A DNA stretch of 64,000 nt from an uncultured Eubacteriales bacterium (GTDB lineage Bacteria; Bacillota; Clostridia; Peptostreptococcales; Anaerovoracaceae): the NCBI GenBank assembly GCA_900545135.1, contig UQXL01000008.1, positions 24,080-88,079 of the forward strand, given 5' to 3'. The position numbers and the translations under genes are program-made. Shown piece after piece: positions 33,436 through 41,251 of this stretch; within the stretch, counting starts at the first letter, position 1; every line of letters starts with the position of its first letter. Under the pieces are notes generated by a model, which saw nothing but the letters and a program-made list of their open reading frames with translations, was not told the origin of the DNA and searched no databases.

Positions 33436-34596
33436 ATGGAATACGGAATACTATCCTTGCTTCCTACCCTCATCGCCGTCGGACTGGCGTTGACTACTAA
33501 AAACGTATACGTGTCCTTGCTGCTGGGTCTTCTGGCCGGCAACACCATCGTTGCGGGCGGAAATATCCTGCACGGCATCGACGGCGTCATCGCCGGTACC
33601 ATTATGAAGCCGCTAAACGACAAATACCTCACATCACCGGAAAAGCAGTACTACATAGTTCACACCGTATCTGCTCCCGTATGCGCCCTCATACCTCTCA
33701 GCAGCTGGGGAGCTTACATGATCAGCGTACTTGAAAACTCAGGCGTTGAAAACGCCGCCGGCGTTATGGTGAAATCCATACCGCTGTCATTCTACGTAAT
33801 CATCGCCGTATTCATGTGCCCTATCCTCATCTTCGCCAATAAGGATTTCGGTCCTATGAAGAAAGCCGAACTCAGAGTGGCAAGGGAAAACGCCGTTGTA
33901 TCCCAGGACATAGACACAGACCAGCTTGAAGATAAAAAGGCCTCCTGCCTGCTGCTGGTTCTGCCTGTAGTGTCAATGATCGTCGTCACCATCGTAGGCA
34001 TGTATTTCACCGGCGACGGCAACATCCTCAACGGTTCAGGCATGCGTTCATTCCTCTGGGGCGTGCTTTCCGGCATAGCTATCGCTTTCGTAATGATTCT
34101 TGCCAAGAAGCATCTTACCTTTGCGGAAGCCAGCCACTGGCTGTATGAAAGCTGGATTGGAATGTTTCCTGCCATCATAATCCTGACATTTGCTCTCGGA
34201 CTGGGAGACTTGGTTTCCACTTTAGGAACCGGCGAATACCTGGCTAACGCTTTCTCCAGCATACTAAGCCCTTCGCTGCTGCCTTTCATCACTTTCATTA
34301 TCGCGATGATAATCGCTTTTTCGACAGGAAGCTCCTGGGGAACCATGGCCGTAGTCCTGCCTCTGGTAATGCCTATGGCTTTCGCGATGGATGTAAACAT
34401 CCCTCTGCTGGCAGGAGCCGTATGGAGCGGCGGTCTCTTCGGAGATCAGTCATCCCCTATATCCGCCACCACAGTCGTTGCCTGCTCGGCTACCAAGTGT
34501 GACGTTCCGGCGCACATCAACAGCCAGCTGCCGTACACGCTGTCCTTCTCTCTGATAGCAGGAATAATGTACATCGCCGCAGGCTTCATAGCTTAA
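33436..34596 (+). CDS. NhaC-family transporter with probable internal deletion
   Basis: 386 residues. The C-terminal half is a normal NhaC-type sequence (FSTGSSWGTMAVVLPLVMPM near 295, GGLFGDQSSPISATTV near 331), and the N-terminal 50 residues are a normal start. Between HGIDGVIA and GTIMKPLNDKY about 90-100 residues expected in the family, including the conserved DDY-type helix before MRPLTDKY, are absent. The reading frame is intact, so this is an in-frame loss that removes several helices; function is doubtful. RBS AAGGAG precedes the start and a terminator follows. Confidence 0.7.
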   Translation: MEYGILSLLPTLIAVGLALTTKNVYVSLLLGLLAGNTIVAGGNILHGIDGVIAGTIMKPLNDKYLTSPEKQYYIVHTVSAPVCALIPLSSWGAYMISVLENSGVENAAGVMVKSIPLSFYVIIAVFMCPILIFANKDFGPMKKAELRVARENAVVSQDIDTDQLEDKKASCLLLVLPVVSMIVVTIVGMYFTGDGNILNGSGMRSFLWGVLSGIAIAFVMILAKKHLTFAEASHWLYESWIGMFPAIIILTFALGLGDLVSTLGTGEYLANAFSSILSPSLLPFITFIIAMIIAFSTGSSWGTMAVVLPLVMPMAFAMDVNIPLLAGAVWSGGLFGDQSSPISATTVVACSATKCDVPAHINSQLPYTLSFSLIAGIMYIAAGFIA

Positions 34597-34630
34597 GCCT
34601 TTTCATAGCTTAAGTCATTATAAAGCAAAA

Positions 34631-34700
34631 GACGCCATCGCAGATGACGTCCCAGACTGTAGACAAAGTCCCGGGTTTTACTATAAAAAACCGGGACTTT
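34631..34700 (+). terminator. hairpins ending the shortened NhaC gene
   Basis: GACGCCATC/GATGACGTC (34631-34651) is followed by a stronger stem AAAGTCCCGG (34665-34674) / CCGGGACTTT (34691-34700) with a T run. Confidence 0.75.
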
Positions 34701-34869
34701 TCAGCTGTCCGGCTGACCTGGTCTTTGACCCCACACTTGCCTTTGCCCGCTTTGCGGAGGACTTACTCCTAAGGTACGCCATGATCACTGCCCGAACTCC
34801 GCGGAACAGCTTACGTGGATCCTTTTGCCCGTACCTGGCCTGGACTTGCAACCACAGACCCGAACAGCT

Positions 34870-35637
34870 TTATATCATTTTATCATCTGGATATGGTCCC
34901 GCGCAAGACACAGGAGCAAATTCAGATAAATGATGGTCTTTGTTTCCCGCCGAAGCCAACGCAAGAAAATCCACGCGGACCGCTCCGCCCTCCGATAGAC
35001 TCTTGGCGCAGGCCGTCGCCGTCGCGCCTGTGGTATATATATCGTCAATCAGCAATACACGTTTACCTTTCAAAACGCTTTGCCTCCGTGGATTGAACCT
35101 GAAAGCGCCGTCAACGTTTGCCTTTCTTTCAGATGAAGATAAAGCCCGCTGCGGAACCGTAGATTTTATTCTTTCAAGTCCGTCTCCGAAAACCGGTATC
35201 CCTGTTTTTTCTCCCAAGTGCACTGATATCCTGGCGGCCTGATTGAAGCCGCGCTGTTTCAGCTTTTCCTTATGGATAGGCACCGGGACTATGACGTCAG
35301 CCTCGAACCACGGACATCTGCCGGTATCGGACAAATACTTTTTCAGACAATCGTAAAGTATATCGGCGATGTGCCTCGCTATATATGTTTTGCCTCCGTA
35401 CTTGAGCCCAAAGATCAGCTGTCTTTCGTAAAGCCCATATCCCATGGCGGCAGCAACAGAATTCAATATGCCGTTCCCCGGCAGCTCGCTCATGCAGAAA
35501 TTCATCCGCTTTATGCAATGGTCGCACAACGAATATGCGCGGCTTGCGTCAGTGTATTTTCCGCAGCATATACAGTAAAGCGACGACGGATACAGCAGCT
35601 CCGCGGTTTTCCTCCCTAAAGTCCCTCTCTTTCTCAA
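34870..35637 (-). CDS. comF: ComF-family phosphoribosyltransferase-like protein
   Basis: 255 residues. The N-terminus has a zinc-ribbon Cys set (CICCGKY ... CDHC, about 22-41). The C-terminal half is a type I PRTase fold with the PRPP loop VLLIDDIYTTGAT (about 195-207) and PVPIHKEKLKQRGFNQA. ComF proteins take part in DNA uptake for transformation in Bacillus. Its start overlaps the recD2 end by four bases, a common pairing in Clostridia. Confidence 0.85.
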   Translation of the reverse strand: MRKRGTLGRKTAELLYPSSLYCICCGKYTDASRAYSLCDHCIKRMNFCMSELPGNGILNSVAAAMGYGLYERQLIFGLKYGGKTYIARHIADILYDCLKKYLSDTGRCPWFEADVIVPVPIHKEKLKQRGFNQAARISVHLGEKTGIPVFGDGLERIKSTVPQRALSSSERKANVDGAFRFNPRRQSVLKGKRVLLIDDIYTTGATATACAKSLSEGGAVRVDFLALASAGNKDHHLSEFAPVSCAGPYPDDKMI

Positions 35638-37439
35638 ATCAAAAATCCTTCATACACTCCTTTCAATCTTGTCTTTAAGCCTGAATTCCTCCGACCCTCT
35701 TCGTTGTTGTCAACCATCGCGTTGAGATAGTCGTCTCTGCCCACGATGATCACCTTTTCTTTTCCCCTGGTAACGGCGGTATATATGAGATTTCTGGTCG
35801 CCAGCGCAGGCGGAAACCAGCTCATAGGGATTATCACCACTGGGAATTCGCTTCCCTGGCTTTTATGAACGGTCACGGCGTATGCCAGTTCTATTTCGTC
35901 CAGCTTGATATATTCGTATTCAACCCAGCGGTCTCCGTCGTAGCATACTGTAAGCTTCTTCTCTTCTCCAGCAGCTGCTGCGACTATTCCGGTCTCTCCG
36001 TTGAAAATTCCCTTTCCCGAAGAGCCGTCGGGCTTTTTATATTCCAGCCTGTAATTATTTTTTATCTGCATCACCCTGTCACCGACTCTGAACACGGCAC
36101 TGCCGAATTGTACTTCTTCTTTGCCTTCGGCCTTTGGATTGAAAGCCTCCTGGAGCCTGGAGTTGAGGTTTGTGCTTCCGAGAATTCCTTTCTTGACAGG
36201 CGTCAGAACTTGTACTGTATCCGGAGGAAAAGACGATGCCAGCGATACGACCTTGTCGAGGATTTCCGCCTGTTTGTCCATCCTTATCAGCTGAAAGTCG
36301 CCTCCGTACTGAGGATAAGAGCCCCGTCGGATGGCATGGGCGTTTACTGTTATCATGCTTTCCTCCGCCTGTCTGAATATCTCCGTCAGTCTGGAAGTAT
36401 ACACGTATCCGCTGCCTATCAGATCCCCTAGCACATTGCCTGCGCCCACCGAGGGAAGCTGATCGGAGTCTCACGTGAGTATGAGTCTGCTGCCCGGCTT
36501 CAATGCCCTGAGCAGGACTCCGGTCAGCATCAGGTCCATCATTGAGGCCTCGTCGATTATTACCGCGTCATAATCCAGCGGATTTTCGGCGTTTCTGCCG
36601 AATACCATCCTGCTCTGTTCCTCGTCGTAGTAATAGTCTAAAAGGCGGTGTACGGTAACAGCTTCTTTTCCGCTGGTCTGGGTTATGCGCTTGGCGGCTC
36701 TGCCTGTCGGGGCAGCGACCGCGACTTCAAGGCCTCCCTCCTCCATTATCTTTATGAGCGTGTTTATTATGGTGGTCTTTCCTGTTCCCGGACCTCCTGT
36801 TATGATCGACACGCTGTACCCGAGGGAATTTTTCACCGCGTCTCTCTGCTGAGCCGAAAGTGCCACGTCTCCCTCGCTCTCAGCTTTTCTTATGACGGCG
36901 TCCACATTGGCTGCTACTGTTTTTGGCTTCTCGCCGGTCATCTCGGCTATCTTGCGCACGATCATGCACTCGGTTTTGTAATATCCATAAAAATACAGGA
37001 CTTCCTGCCCGTCGAGAACTGTCAGCTGTAGATCGCCGGCCAGCGCCATATCTTCCATTACGTCTTCCACGCTTTCGCTGCTCAGATCGAGAAACTGGCC
37101 TATCTGCAGGCAAAATTCCCTGGCCGGCACGAAAGTATGCCCCCTGTTTATGTATGAAGAAAGTCCATGCTTGATGGCCGCTTCTATCCTGAAGAAGCTA
37201 TTTCTTTCCACTCCGACTGAGAATGCCGCCTTGTCCGCTGTCTCAAACTTCATGTTTGGAAATTCGTCCAAAAGCCAATATGGATTGTCTTCCGTCAGCG
37301 CGATGGCCGCGTCTCCCACAAGGGCGAATATTTTTATTATATAATAGTTGGAAAATCCCAACTGGCGTAAAAACAAGGCCACCTCCGGGGTGACCTGGCT
37401 TATCTTGGTTATGTTGTCGTCCTTTTCAATAAATTCCAT
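35634..37439 (-). pseudogene. recD2: RecD2-type DNA helicase interrupted by an in-frame TGA
   Basis: The chain carries Walker A GGPGTGKTT, IDEASMMD, then SRLILT-stop-DSDQLPSVGAGN, and later VHKSQGSEFPVV and FLI at the end. The TGA at 36471-36473 replaces the invariant Gly codon of the GDxDQLPS motif; both halves are in the same frame (37439-36474 and 36470-35634), so one base change accounts for it. The N-terminus also lacks the about 100-residue OB region of typical RecD2. Either a nonsense mutation inactivated the gene or this is a single base-calling error. It is flanked by and overlaps comF and the CCA-type gene. Confidence 0.8.
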
Positions 37440-38512
37440 TATTCAACCATTTTTCTTCCGGATTTCGCTTTTTCTCGAATTCTCAGCCTTTCGGCGGCGG
37501 CAGCCGCCCTCTTTTTTTTAACGCAGGAAAACAAAAGTTCAATGCGGCTTCTTCCGCTGGCATCACGCTCATCTATATATCTGCACAGCCTGCGCAGCTT
37601 GAATTTTTCCAGCCAGGAAAATCTTTTCGCATCCAGACCTCCCAAAACCAAGTGGGCGCCTCCGCACTCAAGAAGCATGGCAAGTCCCTTGCCGGCATGC
37701 TCCGTGTTAAGCATCTTTGCCAGCTCGCTTCCCGATTTTTCCCCGCTGGCCATTGCTAACAGCCGGCTGTTTGATCTCATTGCTCTTTGGACTTCTTCAT
37801 CAATCTCGAAGTCAAGCTGAGCCGCCAGGCGCACGGCTCTCAGCATGCGAAGAGGATCCTCCGCAAACCGTTTGTCAGCGTTGCCTATGGTGCGTATCCT
37901 TTTTCTGCGTATATCTTCCAATCCGCCGAACATATCTATAAGCTGTGCTCCGCCGTCCGTGCTGCTCGGCTCGCCGGCGCGTCTTTCTGCGTTTTCACTC
38001 CCCGGCTCGCCGACACCTTCTCCGGCGCGTCTTTCTGCGGCTTTCCTGACCGTTTCCGCAAAATAAACTGGGCGCAGCGCCAGAGCGTTTATCGTGAAAT
38101 CACGTCTCGGCAGATCTTCTTCTATTTCATCCACGAAAAAAATCTCTATCGGCCGGCCATTCTCATAGGCTCCCTCCCTGCGGTATGAGGCAATGTCCGC
38201 GGCTATCTCAGGCTTGTCCGCAGCCTTTACCCTTACTACGCTGTATTTTTCGCTTAAAACTCTGGCCTCGGGAAAGATCTCCTGCAGACTGTCTATATCT
38301 GCGTTTGTGGTCAGGTCAAAGTCCCATGGCTTTCTTCCCATGATCATGTCACGCACGCATCCGCCTACGGCATAAGCCTCAAACCCCGCATTTTCAAGTC
38401 GTGCCGCCAGACTGTACAGCCCATCCGGCACATCGAAAGTCCGCATATTAACATCTCCCAAAGGATCTCTCATGCGGCCGGAAAGTTCCTTTGCTTTCAC
38501 TGACTTCACCAA
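37439..38512 (-). CDS. CCA-adding enzyme / poly(A) polymerase family protein
   Basis: Class II nucleotidyltransferase: YAVGGCVRDMIMG (about 41-53), the catalytic DFDLTTN, and RRDFTINALAL (about 133-143), then the RNA-binding helical region (DPLRMLRAVRLAAQL). 357 residues is short; the usual C-terminal domain is reduced. Residues about 150-185 are a low-complexity insert with two AERRAGE repeats between conserved strands. It probably repairs or adds the tRNA 3' CCA end. Its TAA stop overlaps the recD2 start (TAATG). Confidence 0.8.
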   Translation of the reverse strand: MVKSVKAKELSGRMRDPLGDVNMRTFDVPDGLYSLAARLENAGFEAYAVGGCVRDMIMGRKPWDFDLTTNADIDSLQEIFPEARVLSEKYSVVRVKAADKPEIAADIASYRREGAYENGRPIEIFFVDEIEEDLPRRDFTINALALRPVYFAETVRKAAERRAGEGVGEPGSENAERRAGEPSSTDGGAQLIDMFGGLEDIRRKRIRTIGNADKRFAEDPLRMLRAVRLAAQLDFEIDEEVQRAMRSNSRLLAMASGEKSGSELAKMLNTEHAGKGLAMLLECGGAHLVLGGLDAKRFSWLEKFKLRRLCRYIDERDASGRSRIELLFSCVKKKRAAAAAERLRIREKAKSGRKMVE

Positions 38513-38529
38513 ATTTTCACCAGTACCGT

Positions 38530-39495
38530 CTACTTGCTTTCTTTAGGTTTATACAGCTTTCTGTTATCCAGCGTCCATATTCGGTCGCTGAAGCTTCCCG
38601 GCTCTGTAGATTCAAGCGCGTCCTGCATATCGAACATTCTCGCGTCCAGTATATCCAGATAATGAAGTACTTCCGCCTCAGGAAACAGCGGTTTTTTCGG
38701 GCTTCCGAACTCAGGCTCATAATGATGGGATAAGATCATGTGCTCCAGCATTATGGCTTTCTCACGCGGAAATCCCAGCTCCGTCGTCAGCTTATCCAGA
38801 GTTTTTACTCCTTGGATAATATGTCCAAGCATCTGACCCTCGAAGGAATATCCAGTGGCGATACCGTCCTCTTCCGACTCTATTTCATTGAGCTTTTCCA
38901 TGTCGTGAAGTATAACGCCGGCTGCCACGAGATCGCGGTTCAAATTTGTATATACCTGACAGACTCTCTCACCTGTCATCAGCATGCGCTTAGTGTGATA
39001 AAGCAGACCGCCCAGCTCAGCGTGATGATTTTTCTGCGCTGCCGGATAATACATCAGCTTTTCTCTGTTTTCATCGAGGACTTTAACGCATAATGCTCTC
39101 AGATCCTTGTCTGTCATGGCTTCTGCCGCGCCGTGGATATAGCTGTACATATCTTCAGGGTCTTCCGGAGCGGCTTTGACGAACTCTCTCATCTGCTGTC
39201 CGTCTTCGGGGGCAGCCGCGCGTATCCGCTGAACTCTGATCTGCAGCTGTCCTGCCCATTCGACGACTATGCCCTTTATCTTTACTATTTCCTTATCCTT
39301 GATAGCTGCCAGCGCGGGATATTCACTGTCGCTCACATCCCACTTCTTGCCGGAAATATCTCCCGTCTTATCGCACAAAGCTATATCCAAATATTGTTTG
39401 CCGTTGGAGCCCACTTTTATGGCCGCTGTTTTGGCCATGAAAAATTCTGTGAACTCCTGGTCTTTGCGTAAATCTTTAACGTATATCTCTTTCAT
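38530..39495 (-). CDS. YhaM-type 3'-5' exoribonuclease (OB + HD domains)
   Basis: 321 residues. The N-terminal OB domain (about 15-90, DKTGDISGKKWDVSD, IKGIVVEWAGQLQI) is followed by an HD domain with HHAELGGLLYHTKRM, VILHDMEKL and HMILSHH. This layout is that of YhaM/CbfA, a Mn2+-dependent exonuclease acting on RNA and single-stranded DNA. It lies 17 bp before the CCA-type gene. Confidence 0.85.
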   Translation of the reverse strand: MKEIYVKDLRKDQEFTEFFMAKTAAIKVGSNGKQYLDIALCDKTGDISGKKWDVSDSEYPALAAIKDKEIVKIKGIVVEWAGQLQIRVQRIRAAAPEDGQQMREFVKAAPEDPEDMYSYIHGAAEAMTDKDLRALCVKVLDENREKLMYYPAAQKNHHAELGGLLYHTKRMLMTGERVCQVYTNLNRDLVAAGVILHDMEKLNEIESEEDGIATGYSFEGQMLGHIIQGVKTLDKLTTELGFPREKAIMLEHMILSHHYEPEFGSPKKPLFPEAEVLHYLDILDARMFDMQDALESTEPGSFSDRIWTLDNRKLYKPKESK

Positions 39496-39616
39496 CCGTC
39501 CCTTCCTTTTGTAAAGAAAATTATTATTTTATTCCAATTCCCTGCGGCCGGCAGTTCCGCCGCCGGCTGAGAGCCGGACATCGTTTCTGTGTCTGCTTCA
39601 CTGCTGCGCGCTTCGG

Positions 39617-39672
39617 TACCTTACTATCTGCGCCGACGTTTCGTTACCTTACTATCTGCGCCGACGTTTCGT
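39617..39672. repeat. perfect 28-bp tandem duplication
   Basis: A 28-bp unit beginning TACCTTACTATCTGCGCC occurs at 39617-39644 and 39645-39672 without differences, suggesting a recent slippage event. Confidence 0.9.
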
Positions 39673-39674
39673 TG

Positions 39675-40280
39675 CCTGCTTCGTCGCCCGCTTTACGGAG
39701 CGGTCAGGCGGTGCCGTGTGATTCCAAGAAACGCCTGGCGATGTCGTACAATGCCGTACAATATTGTACAATGCCGGGCGTAGCCGGGAAATGCCGAACA
39801 AATCGTGCAATGCCGTGTGATTCCAAGAAATACAGGGAAATGCCGAACAAATCGTCGTTGGATTTGTAATATTATAGAAAATGTAGTACAATTTTCTGTT
39901 TTAGCTGATTTTTGACAACATTTTTTATATTTGAGCACGTCGAAATTTGTCGAATTGGCTATGAAGCCAAATAAATGTTGGCATATTTTATAATCTCTGA
40001 AAATTTGCCAACTTTTTTTGCAAAATATGTTGGCAAAATCGCCGAAATTCTTAAAAATGTACAACACAGACATGATTCGACGCTATAAAACCTCTAAAAT
40101 AATGCTAATCTTTCTCAAAATGTTGTCATATTTTCATCATTCGAATTTTTTGCCAACGTTAATCAATGCTTCCCATGTGCTGAAGACGTAAAAGGCATGC
40201 GCAAGTTTGTGCCTGCCAATCGTTCACGCATCGTTTCGATGAACCCTGCTTTGTCGCCCGCTTTACGGAGCGGTCAGGCG
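39675..40280. repeat. 36-bp direct repeats bracketing element B
   Basis: Copies at 39675-39710 and 40245-40280, identical except at one base (39682 C, 40252 T), contain CGCCCGCTTTACGGAG and GCGGTCAGGCG, which can form a small hairpin. Their starts are exactly 570 bp apart. A partial match (GCCCGCTTTGCGGAG) is at 34745-34759. Within the bracket, GCCGTGTGATTCCAAGAAA (39713, 39812) and GGGAAATGCCGAACAAATCG (39786, 39835) are each repeated. Confidence 0.85.
39861..40160. repeat. dispersed AT-rich hairpin element, copy B
   Basis: 39861-39923 aligns without gaps to 49081-49143 (53 of 63 identical). 40050-40081 matches the opposite strand of 49190-49221 at 30 of 32 positions. A hairpin TTTGCCAAC (40004-40012) / GTTGGCAAA (40029-40037) corresponds to the copy C hairpin with a compensatory change. 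A third GTTGGC lies at 39978-39983. Confidence 0.85.
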
Positions 40281-40338
40281 TTTCCACTGCCAGCCTTATG
40301 CGGACATTATACATCAAAAACACCTCTGCCGCAAGAAT

Positions 40339-40367
40339 TTGTATTTTGCAGAGCTTGGGTGTATAAT
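40339..40367 (+). promoter_or_regulatory. sigma-A promoter for nadE
   Basis: TTGTAT (40339-40344), a 17-nt spacer and TATAAT (40362-40367), 22 bp before the start and just upstream of AGGAGG. Confidence 0.7.
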
Positions 40368-40389
40368 AATATAATCAGGAGGATTTGAT

Positions 40390-41130
40390 ATGAATTTCGA
40401 TGCTGAAAAAGTCAAAAATGACATTATATGCTGGATAAGAGAATGGTTTGAAATGAACGGCCCCGGATGCAACGCCATAGTCGCCGTCTCCGGCGGAAAG
40501 GACAGTTCCGTAGTCGCCGCTCTGTGTGTGGAAGCCCTTGGCAAAGACCGTGTAATCGGCGTATTACTGCCCAACGGAGAGCAATTCGATATAGATGTTT
40601 CTCTGGCGCTGGTAAAGCATCTTGGCATCAAGCACTTTGAATTGAATATCAAAGATTGCTTCGACGGCTTAATGGGAGAACTGCGTTCCTGTCTGCCGGA
40701 AGTAAAGGCACAGACCGTTACCAATCTTCCGCCGCGTCTAAGGATGGCCGCCACTTACGCCGTTTCTCAGTCGATGAACGGACGCGTGGCCAACACCTGC
40801 AATCTCAGCGAAGACTGGGTCGGCTATGCGACGCGGTACGGGGACGGCGCAGGGGATTTCAGTCCGCTGAGCAAACTGACAGTTCAGGAAGTAAAGGCCC
40901 TCGGCCGACAGCTGGGACTGCCTTCCATGTTTGTGGACAAGACTCCGATAGACGGTCTCCAGCCTAAAACCGATGAAGAGAACCTGGGTTTCACCTATGC
41001 GACGCTGGACAGGTATATACGTACCGGTCAAATTGACGACGCTGACGCTAAGGAAAAGATCGATAGACTTCACGCGGCAAACCAGTTCAAGCTCAAGTTC
41101 ATGGACTGCTTCCCGTACGAGCCGGCTTAG
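40390..41130 (+). CDS. nadE: NH3-dependent NAD+ synthetase
   Basis: 246 residues with the PP-loop VSGGKDSSVVAAL (about 34-46), NTCNLSEDWVGYATRYGDGAGDF in outline (the deamido-NAD and ATP site), and LGLPSMFVDKTPIDGL. No glutaminase domain, so it uses ammonia. It makes NAD from nicotinic acid adenine dinucleotide. Monocistronic. Confidence 0.9.
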   Translation: MNFDAEKVKNDIICWIREWFEMNGPGCNAIVAVSGGKDSSVVAALCVEALGKDRVIGVLLPNGEQFDIDVSLALVKHLGIKHFELNIKDCFDGLMGELRSCLPEVKAQTVTNLPPRLRMAATYAVSQSMNGRVANTCNLSEDWVGYATRYGDGAGDFSPLSKLTVQEVKALGRQLGLPSMFVDKTPIDGLQPKTDEENLGFTYATLDRYIRTGQIDDADAKEKIDRLHAANQFKLKFMDCFPYEPA

Positions 41131-41192
41131 CCTAAGTCTCCCCTGCGGTACGGCTCAGCCGAAGTTTTTCGCAGAAAATTTCCAAACAAAAC

Positions 41193-41245
41193 AGAGGTAC
41201 CACCCGTCATCTGTCTGCGCGATTTGATGATCATGCGGTACCTCT
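41193..41245. terminator. bidirectional terminator between nadE and the hydrogenase
   Basis: AGAGGTACC (41193-41201) pairs with GGTACCTCT (41237-41245), followed by TTCATTTT on the plus strand; AAAACAG precedes it for the minus strand. Confidence 0.75.
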
Positions 41246-41251
41246 TTCATT

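Larger units (their letters stand above)
39496..40389. other. 894-bp non-coding repeat region
   Basis: No credible gene. It contains a 28-bp perfect tandem duplication, short dispersed GC-rich repeats, a 36-bp direct repeat at both ends (39675 and 40245), copy B of the AT-rich hairpin element, and the nadE promoter. Confidence 0.7.

Noticed and set aside
36471..36473. Selenocysteine or recoded TGA in recD2
   Set aside because: The position is an invariant glycine, no SECIS-like hairpin is evident after it, and TGA serves as a stop in other genes here.
41193..41245. T-box or riboswitch-like element (GGTACC hairpin)
   Set aside because: It lies between two convergent gene ends and behaves as a terminator; no leader or downstream gene fits.
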